Assembly: GCF_900102515.1 (NCBI RefSeq)
Contig: NZ_FMVS01000002.1
Coordinates: 62,001 to 126,000 of the forward strand
Length of the DNA: 64,000 nucleotides
Direction: 5' to 3'
Source of the DNA: Butyrivibrio sp. INlla14
GTDB taxonomy: Bacteria > Bacillota > Clostridia > Lachnospirales > Lachnospiraceae
The notes below the pieces were generated by a model. The model did not search any database, had not been told where the DNA came from, and was given only the letters and a program-made list of their open reading frames with translations. Below are positions 24,444 through 33,326 of this stretch, in pieces. Each line of letters starts with the position of its first letter. Position 1 is the first letter of the stretch. Made by a program: the position numbers and the translations under genes.

Positions 24444-26618
24444 TCAGGTTTTCCAGTAGACTTCGATGCGGTCGCCTTCATGGATTGGCTGCATGTATTC
24501 AGGAGTGGCGCCGTTTAGGGTAGTGACGATTGCTCTGCCTTGAGGCTTTGAAAGGTCAAAATCTATGGCATCAAAGATGTCAACAAAGATGTAATCTGCC
24601 TTGCCGTGAAGAGTGTGAGGCTCGTTGTTTATGGTTACGTGAAGATCGTGAGCTAAAATGTTTTTGACAGGCTCAGGATCATTTTCGAAAGCTTTAGAGT
24701 CATCTTCACTGGAAAGATCCTCGAAAGAAAGCTGTCCATCCTTGCCCTCTACGATCTTAACATCCCTGTCATCACTTTCGTAGGCTTCCTCGTTGGCAAG
24801 TCGTATTGCCTCTTCGTCAGCATCAGGAAGATCATCATAATACTCCATTAAAGCTTCTTCCTGGTCCTTGAACTCAACCTTGAAGTTCTCATAAACAGGA
24901 GTATTGGCATCTCCACGCTCGTTATTAACTATTATCACAGTATCTTCAGTGATAGTAATATCCATCAGTTCCGCTATCTGAGCAGCAGTGTTGTAATCAA
25001 GAACCTTTACGTCATCCCCGGATTTTATGCTGTAAAAGCCAGTCTGAGCTTCTCCGTTTACAGTCGCATACCTTGAAGCCTCGACATTTTTACCATTTAC
25101 ATTTACATTGAATTTTGTCTTAAATTCAGGAATACTATCAATTGTAGCTTTACCAGGTTCACCTGCAGTAGATGGCTTTACATCGATAATATCATTGGCA
25201 TGGATCTTACTATGAATATCTGCCGGCTTACCATTAAGAGAAATAACTGCAGCTTCACCCGACTGGCCTCTTTGCGTTCTCTCTTTTCCATTTACTGTAA
25301 ACTTAAGCTCTTCGCCTCTCTTTGGGAAAAGATCTTCATTAGGAAATGCAACCTGCATAGCAGCATCAACAATCTGAAGCTTGCCATTGTCATAGAGCTT
25401 GGTCTGAGTCCCGTTGAAAGATACAAAGATAAAGTTATTTGCCTCTTCATAGTAGCTAAAACAAATACCAAGCGGCGTTACAAGAAGTGAGTCTCGTTCA
25501 ATACCATCATTATTGAGGAAGGTTATGTTCTTCATAACCTCTTCACCTCTAAGAGCAACTCTCTCATCAGGAATTCCCATTTCTCTGGCAATAGCCTCTG
25601 TATAGCCTGGAACGCAACCACCTCCGCCTACAACGAACACAGCACTGACAGGCTGATCACCATTTAGACGTTTTATCTCCTCAACTGCCTTTTTAGCCAT
25701 CATCTCAACCTGAGGCTTTACGATAACAGCTATCTCATCTGCAGTAATAGTCTTATCAAGCCCCATGATATCTACGTATTTCACTTCAGGTTGATGGCTT
25801 GAAGAGATTTTTATCTCGTCAGCAGTATTAAAGTCAACAAGACATTTCTTGGCTATGATCTCAGTAATATCATCACCAGCTATAGGTAGCATGCCATAGG
25901 CAGTGATAGATCCATCATCAGTTACACATATATCAGATGTTCCAGCTCCCACATCAACAAGAGCCAGGTTCAGCATCCTGAATCTGTCCGGAATAGCAAC
26001 CATCATAGCTGCAATTGGCTCAAGAGTTAAATTTGCGACATTAAGACCTGCTCTTTCACAGGCTTTATATAGACCGTCAACACAGTCATCAGGAAGGAAA
26101 GTAGCAATCAGCTCGACACTTACATTTCCTGCACTGTGTCCTTCAAGATTTACGATCTGGTAACCATCCAGGTAATAATGCATTACCGAATATCCTACCA
26201 GATAGAATTTAAGTCCAGAACTGTTCTCCTCGAGAAACTGCGCATATGCCTTTTCAACAGCTGCGGAGTCCAGGTTATAAATATCTTCCTCAGTCAGATC
26301 ATGATTGTCAGTAAACTCATGGTCATACATGATCCTTACAGTTTTAAGCACACGACCAGCCGCAGCAATACATACATCCGTAAGATGGATATCTGTCTGC
26401 TGTTCAAGCTTTTCTTTTACCAGACGAATTGTCATGCCAACCTTGCCAATGTCATGGATCTGTCCATCCAGCATAGCTCTTGTCTGGTGCTTCTCGACTG
26501 CCTGGGCAATTACATTAAACTGTCCATCGCTCATGTAACCTACTGTTCCAACAACACTTCTGGTTCCAATATCAAGGCCAAAAACAACCTTCTGATCCGC
26601 TTGTTCCAAACTAGGCAT
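24444..26618 (-). CDS. FtsA/PilM-like actin-fold ATPase with C-terminal beta-rich extensions
   Basis: 724 residues. The actin/Hsp70-like core runs to about residue 390: phosphate 1 VVFGLDIGTRSVVGTVG, phosphate 2 LALVDVGAGTSDIC, and adenosine motif VFVVGGGGCVPGY. An FtsA-like 1C region lies between. The remaining 330 residues are not in FtsA of model bacteria. They hold repeated beta-grasp-like segments with VNGK/LNGK turns (about 430-480, 510-560, 655-724) and an acidic stretch (about 590-650). Membrane and division-related roles are inferred from the family only. Start ATG after GAGGGG. Confidence 0.8.
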   Translation of the reverse strand: MPSLEQADQKVVFGLDIGTRSVVGTVGYMSDGQFNVIAQAVEKHQTRAMLDGQIHDIGKVGMTIRLVKEKLEQQTDIHLTDVCIAAAGRVLKTVRIMYDHEFTDNHDLTEEDIYNLDSAAVEKAYAQFLEENSSGLKFYLVGYSVMHYYLDGYQIVNLEGHSAGNVSVELIATFLPDDCVDGLYKACERAGLNVANLTLEPIAAMMVAIPDRFRMLNLALVDVGAGTSDICVTDDGSITAYGMLPIAGDDITEIIAKKCLVDFNTADEIKISSSHQPEVKYVDIMGLDKTITADEIAVIVKPQVEMMAKKAVEEIKRLNGDQPVSAVFVVGGGGCVPGYTEAIAREMGIPDERVALRGEEVMKNITFLNNDGIERDSLLVTPLGICFSYYEEANNFIFVSFNGTQTKLYDNGKLQIVDAAMQVAFPNEDLFPKRGEELKFTVNGKERTQRGQSGEAAVISLNGKPADIHSKIHANDIIDVKPSTAGEPGKATIDSIPEFKTKFNVNVNGKNVEASRYATVNGEAQTGFYSIKSGDDVKVLDYNTAAQIAELMDITITEDTVIIVNNERGDANTPVYENFKVEFKDQEEALMEYYDDLPDADEEAIRLANEEAYESDDRDVKIVEGKDGQLSFEDLSSEDDSKAFENDPEPVKNILAHDLHVTINNEPHTLHGKADYIFVDIFDAIDFDLSKPQGRAIVTTLNGATPEYMQPIHEGDRIEVYWKT

Positions 26619-26647
26619 ATTCGTTTCCCCTCATACTTTTAGTTTAG

Positions 26648-27271
26648 TTAAAGCTCAAAACCCTTTAGTTTTCGGTCAATCTGCTCTGCTGCTTCTTCCA
26701 GAGTCCCGGAATTATCAATAACAAACTGACAATGTGCCCTAAAGGTCGCGTCATCTAGCTGCTTACTCAAAATATCCGATATCTTCTCGTCGGAATATCC
26801 CCTTGAGTCTTTTAGTCTCTGCCTCCTTGCGTCCTCTGATGCATATACGTACCACAGCTCGTCTGCAATCTTGTCATACCCGTTTTCTATCAAAAGAGCT
26901 GCCTCTACAAAAACAAAATCCAGCTCGCCACGGGATTTTTCATCCTCTATTATATTAATAATATATTCATTTACTGCAGGATGCAAAATGTTATTAACAG
27001 ATTTTAGTTTATTTTTATTATTGAAAATAGCAGAGGCCATTTTTGCCCTGTCTATTTCTCCATCATCCCCAAGAATTTCAGGTCCCAAAAGCTCAACAAG
27101 TCGATCGTAGGCAAGAAATCCCTTCTTTTTAATGTCATTAGCCACATCATCTGAAAAAATAATGCGGCACTTATAATTATCCCTGATGTATCCAAGCACA
27201 GTACTCTTGCCGGCCCCTACTCCACCAGTAATGCCAATAATATTAGTTTTTCCTTTTTTTATTTCTCCCAT
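26648..27271 (-). CDS. coaE: Dephospho-CoA kinase
   Basis: 207 residues from ATG 27271 (GGAG upstream). CoaE phosphorylates dephospho-CoA in the last step of coenzyme A synthesis. Walker A is GITGGVGAGKST near residue 14; the LID-region motif with ARRQRLKDSRG lies near 140. It starts 17 bases before the polA stop is cleared on the same strand, so it overlaps no longer than a few codons of upstream sequence and is probably co-transcribed with polA, a common Firmicute order. Confidence 0.96.
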   Translation of the reverse strand: MGEIKKGKTNIIGITGGVGAGKSTVLGYIRDNYKCRIIFSDDVANDIKKKGFLAYDRLVELLGPEILGDDGEIDRAKMASAIFNNKNKLKSVNNILHPAVNEYIINIIEDEKSRGELDFVFVEAALLIENGYDKIADELWYVYASEDARRQRLKDSRGYSDEKISDILSKQLDDATFRAHCQFVIDNSGTLEEAAEQIDRKLKGFEL

Positions 27272-27287
27272 AAAGCATCTCCAAAAA

Positions 27288-29531
27288 TCATTTAGCTTCG
27301 TACCAGTCTGATCCAATCTGGCATTCTGCCAATAGAGGCACTGAAAGGTTTGCAGCCCTTTCCATCTGCCTTGTCAAAAGAACTGAAACCGTCTCCACTT
27401 CATCTGGAGCAGTCTCGATCACAAGCTCATCGTGAATCTGCAATATAAGCCTTGACTTTAGAGAAAGCTTTTTAAGTTCAAAGAAGACGTTTATCATGGC
27501 TATCTTCATGATATCAGCTGCAGTTCCCTGAATAGGAGCATTCATCGCAACCCTCTCTCCGAACTGCCTCACATTAAAATTTGATACCTTAAGTTCAGGA
27601 ATAGGCCTTCTCCTTCCAAATATTGTAAGAGAATAACCTTTCTCTTTAGCCTCTCTGATAGCTTTTTCCTGATATGCCTTAACTCCCGGATAAGTTTCAA
27701 AATATTTCTCCATATATTCCTTGGCTTCGCCAACAGAAATAGAAAGATCCTGCGAAAGTCCAAAAGAACTGATTCCATATACAATACCAAAGTTAACTGC
27801 CTTAGCATTTCTACGCTGAAGAGGAGTTACTTCATCAAACGGAACATGGAAAACCTTGGATGCTGTGATCGTATGGATATCTTTACCCTCGTGATAAGCG
27901 GCTATAAGTTCCTTGTCATCAGCCATATGAGCAAGGATTCTTAACTCAACCTGAGAGTAATCTGCATCTGCAAATACATAGCCTTCCCTTGGAACAAAGA
28001 CCTTTCTGATAAGTCTTCCAAGCTCTGTTCTCATAGGAATATTCTGAAGGTTAGGTTCTGTGGAGCTGATTCGCCCTGTCGCTGTTATTGTCTGATTAAA
28101 GCTGGTATGTATCCTGTTATCCTCTTCAATAAAGGCAGCAAGACCATCAGCATAGGTTGACTTTAGCTTGGTAAGTCCTCTGTATTCTAAAATGTCCGAA
28201 ACAATAGGATACTCCGGAGCTAGCTTTTCAAGAACATCTGCCGCAGTTGAATAGCCTGATTTTGTTTTCTTTTCTGCAGGAAGTCCTAGTCTTTCAAACA
28301 AGATCTCTCCAAGCTGTTTGGGTGAATTTATGTTAAATTCACAGCCTGCAGCCTGGAAAATAAGTTTTTCAAGTTCAGTTATCCTGATCTGAAGCTTATC
28401 TCCATAGGCTTTAAGCTCATCAGCCTTCGCGATAATACCCTCTTTTTCCATGGAATAAAGGATATATGAAAGAGGCATCTCGATATTGTAAAAGAGATCT
28501 TCCATGCCAAGCTTGGAAAGCTTACTCTTAAGAAGCGGTGCCGTTTTAAAGCACACAAAAGCTATCTTGCAGGCATAATCACAAATAGTCTTCTCATCCG
28601 TTTCTCTAATACTCTTTTTTCCAAATAGATCTGCCTTTTTAGGAAGAGTTAGCCCCAGATACTCCTTGGCAACATCTGAAGGTTCATAGTCATTCTTGTT
28701 TGGATTTACAAGATAAGCCCCTATCAGCGTATCAAAGCATCTGGCTTTGTCCTTATAGGACCTATCTTTGCAGGTACCATCCTCAGCATATTCATAGCCA
28801 TAGGTTCTATCTGTAATTTCAAAAGGTTCAAAAACTCTATAGCTCTCTTTTATATCAAAAGTCACAAGGCTGACTTTTTCACTTAGGACAGACAACTTTT
28901 TGCCAAGATAATCTGATGTAATGAAATTTTCTACAGGAATATATACAGCCTCGTTTTCATCAAAGCATATTGAAAGACCCAGAATCTCGTGATGCTTGCC
29001 ACTCTTTGGAGCAACGCTGTCTGTAAGTAAATAAAATGCGACATAATTGTCTATGTCTTTCGTTCCATACTCATATGCATTTTTAAAGATTTCTTCTACT
29101 TCATTTAAATCAGATGTCTGTCGCATCTTAAGAGAAAACACTGGTGCAGCCTTGACCTGGCCAGTTGGAGAAAGCTCAGTAAGCTTCTCTGAAAGAGCAT
29201 TTACAAGATCATCAGATACAGTAAAAGAAAAGCCATTATCCGTATCTGTGATGTTGCCTGCAAGAACCTTTTTTAGCTCACTTGTAAAATAATCTATCTG
29301 CCATTTAACGAAAGGAGTATCTTGAATTTCAAGGTCAGAGCTCGCGCTACCATCAGAAGTCTCAGTGATAAGCTCCACCTCATCGCTCTCTCCAGTTTTA
29401 AGAAGGCTTACAAGCTTAAACATAGCTCCATATACGCCACCAATATGGTTACCATCTCCATTTGTAAAATCAGGGATGCTGTAAAAAGCATCCCTAACAT
29501 ATTTATTTACACTTATACTTGTCTTACTCAA
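27288..29531 (-). CDS. polA: DNA polymerase I lacking a functional 5'-nuclease domain
   Basis: 747 residues against about 880 for usual clostridial PolA. The polymerase domain is complete: ATGRISSTEPNLQNIP, motif A DADYSQVELRILAH, motif B RRNAKAVNFGIVYG and motif C LILQIHDELVIE. The 3'-5' exonuclease-like domain (about 140-330) lacks the usual D-x-E proofreading motif. Only a stub of the 5'-3' nuclease remains: residues 12-46 (VRDAFYSIPDFTN, then GGVYGAMFKLVSLL) match the first helices of that domain, the catalytic Asp strand is absent, and some 200 residues are missing. Start TTG after GAGGAAGAG. No second frame upstream encodes the missing part. Confidence 0.95.
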   Translation of the reverse strand: MSKTSISVNKYVRDAFYSIPDFTNGDGNHIGGVYGAMFKLVSLLKTGESDEVELITETSDGSASSDLEIQDTPFVKWQIDYFTSELKKVLAGNITDTDNGFSFTVSDDLVNALSEKLTELSPTGQVKAAPVFSLKMRQTSDLNEVEEIFKNAYEYGTKDIDNYVAFYLLTDSVAPKSGKHHEILGLSICFDENEAVYIPVENFITSDYLGKKLSVLSEKVSLVTFDIKESYRVFEPFEITDRTYGYEYAEDGTCKDRSYKDKARCFDTLIGAYLVNPNKNDYEPSDVAKEYLGLTLPKKADLFGKKSIRETDEKTICDYACKIAFVCFKTAPLLKSKLSKLGMEDLFYNIEMPLSYILYSMEKEGIIAKADELKAYGDKLQIRITELEKLIFQAAGCEFNINSPKQLGEILFERLGLPAEKKTKSGYSTAADVLEKLAPEYPIVSDILEYRGLTKLKSTYADGLAAFIEEDNRIHTSFNQTITATGRISSTEPNLQNIPMRTELGRLIRKVFVPREGYVFADADYSQVELRILAHMADDKELIAAYHEGKDIHTITASKVFHVPFDEVTPLQRRNAKAVNFGIVYGISSFGLSQDLSISVGEAKEYMEKYFETYPGVKAYQEKAIREAKEKGYSLTIFGRRRPIPELKVSNFNVRQFGERVAMNAPIQGTAADIMKIAMINVFFELKKLSLKSRLILQIHDELVIETAPDEVETVSVLLTRQMERAANLSVPLLAECQIGSDWYEAK

Positions 29532-29573
29532 TTTCTCTTCCTCAAATCTCTTATAGTCTGATAAAGCCTTATT

Positions 29574-29900
29574 CTATCCAATTGTAAATGCCAGTATCAC
29601 TGTCGTTACAGCAAGGGCAAGGACCAGGACTTCCAAAAGAAAACTAAAATGCACAAGCCTTCTCCTCCCCTTTAATCTCTTCTCTGCACTCTTTAGAAGG
29701 TTATCAAGTTCCTCCTTAAGATTAAAGGTATTACCGTCCTCAAGCCTCTGCATACCAGTTCTGACCAAAAACTGAATTGTCAGTTCTTCCCTGCACTCAG
29801 GGCAGTTATCAATATGATCCAAAAAATCAGCCAGATCCTGATTATCAAGATCATCTTCTAAAAATAAAGTTATGGACTTATCTATATCTTTACATGTCAT
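29574..29900 (-). CDS. Anti-sigma-factor-like zinc-binding membrane protein
   Basis: 108 residues from ATG 29900 (GGTGATTGC upstream). It has an N-terminal zinc-finger motif, HIDNCPECREEL (H-x3-C-x2-C), as in ZAS-type anti-sigma factors. A charged helix follows, then a single membrane segment (about 85-107) at the C-terminus. No sigma factor gene is adjacent, which is unusual for this family. It lies 42 bases upstream of polA and may share its transcript. Confidence 0.8.
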   Translation of the reverse strand: MTCKDIDKSITLFLEDDLDNQDLADFLDHIDNCPECREELTIQFLVRTGMQRLEDGNTFNLKEELDNLLKSAEKRLKGRRRLVHFSFLLEVLVLALAVTTVILAFTIG

Positions 29901-30046
29901 GCAATCACCTAAGTTTAGCCATACACGCACCTGTGTATAAGCTTCTGCAAAAACAACATCTAGTCAAACAACAATAATGAAAATATAGAAATCTACAACA
30001 TATAGAATACAATAAAAAATCGAAAAATTAAAGGCTTAGCAGGGCA

Positions 30047-30089
30047 TAAAAACACCCTCTTACCGGATATTATCCATGTTAAGAGGGTG
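30047..30089 (-). terminator. Terminator after the GPH symporter operon
   Basis: CACCCTCTTA / TAAGAGGGTG arms; on the minus strand TTTTT follows directly. Confidence 0.9.
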
Positions 30090-30105
30090 CTTAAGAATAC
30101 TAATA

Positions 30106-31467
30106 TTATTTTTCTTCTTTTAATTTGCCTATCTTTCCAATAATGTTCTTTTCGTCATATCTAAAGAAGATAACTGCTCCAATAAAGCAGGTAATGAAAG
30201 CAACAATAGCTGTCAATCTGTAGCTCTGCTTGGTCTGAGCAACTGTAATGGAAGTAAATGTAACCATTGCAATAGCCTGTCCCATTTTGAAAGCAAAAGT
30301 TCTAGCAGCAAAGAACATTCCGCTTCTGTCTTCTCCAGTCTCAAGTCTTGTAAGTTCAGCCACATCTGCAACACATGCCTGTGGAAGAATGCCAAGTATA
30401 GCCATAGGAATTGCTGCTGTAACAGCAATTATAAATCCCCAGTGAACTCCAACTCCGCAGAGAGATGTAATAGCAAATACTACTGAATAAGCAAAGAATC
30501 CGGTAATGATAAGGCTCTTTTTACCAATCTTCTTGGCAAGTACGTTAATAACAGGATACAGGCATACACTAATAGCTGTCATAGTAGCTGTAAGTGTAAA
30601 TGTCATAGTATCAGGTATTTCCATGAGCTTGGTCTCATAGAAAGCAAGACCAGTCTGGAACAGAGTAAGTGCAAAGAAGTAGATCACGTCACTGTATACA
30701 AAATGTCTGAACTGAACATTTGAAAAAGTATCGATCAGCGACTTAAAAGGCTTTGTTTCACTTGGCCTGCTCTCAATATAATCTCTTTCCTTGATATAGA
30801 AAGCCGGGAACAGCATTGCAAAGCAAGCAATTGCTGACATAATAGCAACAGCAAGTCTTATTGAACCTGCCTGTCCAACTGATGGCTCAAGCATACCAGC
30901 AACGTTAGGAAGAAGGAATGAAATACTCTGTCCAACGATAAATGTAAATGAAATATAAGTTGATACATTTATTCTGTGCTGCTGCGTATCTCCAAGTTCA
31001 GCAATAAGCGCATTATATGGTGTACAGAACATAGTCATAAACAGATAGAACACCATAAGAAGAACAAATAAAGTTACATCGTTAATCTGGATGCTAGAAG
31101 TCTGAGGAATTGTAAAAAGTCCAATTGTGCAAAGAGAAAATGGAACTGCCATTGCTCTCATAAATGGAATTCTTCTGCCGCCTTTAAACTTACTTCTATC
31201 TGACCATCCTGCAATAAGCGGATCAGTAATCGCATCAAATATTCTTCCAGCAGCAAGAACAAGACCAAATAAGGTCAGTTTAAAAAGAATAGGCTGCTGT
31301 GTAATTCCTGTGGCAAATAAGCCTGTATTTGGATTCTGGGCATCTGGACTTCCTGTGTAGTAATATACCATCCAGTTTGAAACAATTCCTGATAAAAGGC
31401 TCCATCCAAATTGTCCCAAAGCAAATATCCATAACAGACCATTAGTTATTGGTTTTTTTGTTTTCAT
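30106..31467 (-). CDS. GPH-family (MelB-like) sugar/cation symporter
   Basis: 453 residues from ATG 31467, which directly follows the upstream stop (TGATATG) and has AAGGGAATG before it. Twelve membrane segments. The loop DAITDPLIAGWSDRSKFKGGRR after TM2 is the GPH signature region, matching the MelB pattern of Asp residues for cation binding. Fifty-residue-scale cytoplasmic loops are normal. It would import a glycoside, pentoside or hexuronide with Na+ or H+. Last gene of a three-gene operon. Confidence 0.9.
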   Translation of the reverse strand: MKTKKPITNGLLWIFALGQFGWSLLSGIVSNWMVYYYTGSPDAQNPNTGLFATGITQQPILFKLTLFGLVLAAGRIFDAITDPLIAGWSDRSKFKGGRRIPFMRAMAVPFSLCTIGLFTIPQTSSIQINDVTLFVLLMVFYLFMTMFCTPYNALIAELGDTQQHRINVSTYISFTFIVGQSISFLLPNVAGMLEPSVGQAGSIRLAVAIMSAIACFAMLFPAFYIKERDYIESRPSETKPFKSLIDTFSNVQFRHFVYSDVIYFFALTLFQTGLAFYETKLMEIPDTMTFTLTATMTAISVCLYPVINVLAKKIGKKSLIITGFFAYSVVFAITSLCGVGVHWGFIIAVTAAIPMAILGILPQACVADVAELTRLETGEDRSGMFFAARTFAFKMGQAIAMVTFTSITVAQTKQSYRLTAIVAFITCFIGAVIFFRYDEKNIIGKIGKLKEEK

Positions 31468-31468
31468 A

Positions 31469-33325
31469 TCACATTCCCTTTGTTTTTCTCTGAACAAGTT
31501 CTACAGAGATTTCCTGTAGTTTCTCGTCATTAAGAATATATTTCTTTTTAAAGAATAGCACTGCAATGACAAGAACAATAGTAGGTCCAATTGTCATTAT
31601 CATTCTAAGCCCCATTACAGAGCTGTTATCGATAGAAGCAAGAACACCTGAGTTGCGCACTTTCTCAACAAGTCCTGCCATATCAAGGACGCTAGCACTA
31701 TCCTCCTGAATATTGAATAATGCAAGACATATAGATGCTACAAGTGCCGCAATTCCTGATGCAAGCTTAACTACAAAGGTCTGCATAGAGAAAATAACAG
31801 ACTCATCTCTGCGGTAGTTCTTGATTTCGCCATAATCAACTGTATTTGCAAGGAATACTGTTATAACTACATTAAGTATTCCGGAAGCTGACATAATAAA
31901 GAATCCTGGAATAAAGAAGGCAAATACATTTGTAATACCAGTAATTGCCATGCCCAAAAGAACTAAATATCCAAAGATCTCAGCAATTACGCAGATGTAA
32001 AAAATCTTAAGTGTTGAAAAGATTTTTCTAAGAAGAGGGAATAACAGCATCATTGCAAGAATCTGCATCCCACCAGCAAAAGTATTAAACAATGTGTAAT
32101 TGCCCTGCCAGTTACTTCCAGCAAGATCATATTTAAAGAAGTAAATCAAAAGATTCGAAGTAATGTATAATGCAGTGTTCGCCAAAACAATAGTAATAAC
32201 AATTGTCATAGCCTGGTCATTCTGAACAAGAGCCTTGAACATCTCTCCTATTGATGCAGTTTTCATATCAACTGTAGATTTCTCTTTAATGCAAGCACAA
32301 GTAATTGTAATAAACAGAATGAACACTATACCAATGATAAGTGAGAAGTATTTGAAACCAAGTCTCTCAACTTCTACTGTTGAATTCATATCAATCTTGA
32401 TATCAGTAGGTCCTGAAACAGGAATTAAATTAAATTCATCAGAAGGAACATAAATTGCTACAACAGCCTTGCCGCAATCTGCAGAGTCCATTGAGATCTC
32501 GATAGCGTTATTGCCAAGGTTCTCGTTCATAGCAATATTTCCAATAGTAAATGAGTAATCTGTATTATCATTTTTTAAGTAAACAACACCGTCAGCCACA
32601 TTCTCATTGCCAACTGTTCCGTCAAATACCTTCTGAGTTGCAGAAACTGAAAGTGTAACTTTGGCATCGTCTAAAAAGATCATATTGCTAGTAGGATTGC
32701 CATCTGCATCTCTTTCTATAGCTGTTACTTCAAAGCTTGTATTAGAGTTGTCGTAAACTCTATTGATATTATCTGCGCTTCCAGCAGCCATCTTGGATCC
32801 AATGGCAGCTACAGCCATAACAGTTACGATGGTAATGATGGCTGAGCCTACACCTGCGCAGGAACGTGCCAACGCAGAGAGGCCTTCTCTTTCCTTACCG
32901 CTTTCAGTGAAAGCTGGTACCATAGACCAGTAAGGAATGTCCATCATTGTATAAGTAACACCCCACAGAATATAAGTAATTGCTGCATATGCTATAAGCC
33001 CACCCGCATCAAGTGTTGGTGGTGCAGCAAACATAAGCACAAGAAGTACTGTATTTGTTATTGTACCAATCATAAGCCATGGGCGGAATTTTCCCCATCT
33101 GGTCTTAGTCTTGGCAACGATAACTCCCATGATAGGATCATTAAAAGCATCAAACACACGTGCCACCAATAGAATGATACCCATAGCAATGGCACTGACT
33201 CCCATAATATCCTGGAAGTAATACAGTACATAGGATGCTGATAGCATGTAAACCATGTCTTTGGCAACAGCACCTATGCCGTATGCAAACTTTTCAACCC
33301 CTGTTAAAGTTCTTTTTTCAGACAT
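31469..33325 (-). CDS. GPH-family symporter with large inserted extracytoplasmic domain
   Basis: 618 residues, about 150 more than family norm. Membrane helices flank the GPH motif DAFNDPIMGVIVAKTKTRWG (about 60-80). After the helix near 160-180, a soluble, polar insert of roughly 145 residues (about 183-330, rich in Asn, Asp, Thr and beta-type sequence) interrupts the fold before helix 6. The remainder is a normal second half (VDYGEIKNYRRDESVIFS). The insert has no motif I recognise and should face outside by the topology. It overlaps neither neighbour but sits one base from each. Confidence 0.88.
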   Translation of the reverse strand: MSEKRTLTGVEKFAYGIGAVAKDMVYMLSASYVLYYFQDIMGVSAIAMGIILLVARVFDAFNDPIMGVIVAKTKTRWGKFRPWLMIGTITNTVLLVLMFAAPPTLDAGGLIAYAAITYILWGVTYTMMDIPYWSMVPAFTESGKEREGLSALARSCAGVGSAIITIVTVMAVAAIGSKMAAGSADNINRVYDNSNTSFEVTAIERDADGNPTSNMIFLDDAKVTLSVSATQKVFDGTVGNENVADGVVYLKNDNTDYSFTIGNIAMNENLGNNAIEISMDSADCGKAVVAIYVPSDEFNLIPVSGPTDIKIDMNSTVEVERLGFKYFSLIIGIVFILFITITCACIKEKSTVDMKTASIGEMFKALVQNDQAMTIVITIVLANTALYITSNLLIYFFKYDLAGSNWQGNYTLFNTFAGGMQILAMMLLFPLLRKIFSTLKIFYICVIAEIFGYLVLLGMAITGITNVFAFFIPGFFIMSASGILNVVITVFLANTVDYGEIKNYRRDESVIFSMQTFVVKLASGIAALVASICLALFNIQEDSASVLDMAGLVEKVRNSGVLASIDNSSVMGLRMIMTIGPTIVLVIAVLFFKKKYILNDEKLQEISVELVQRKTKGM

Positions 33326-33326
33326 C

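Noticed and set aside
29532-29573. Possible frameshift hiding the missing 5'-nuclease of PolA
   Set aside because: Only 42 bases separate polA from the next gene, so there is no room for the missing domain.
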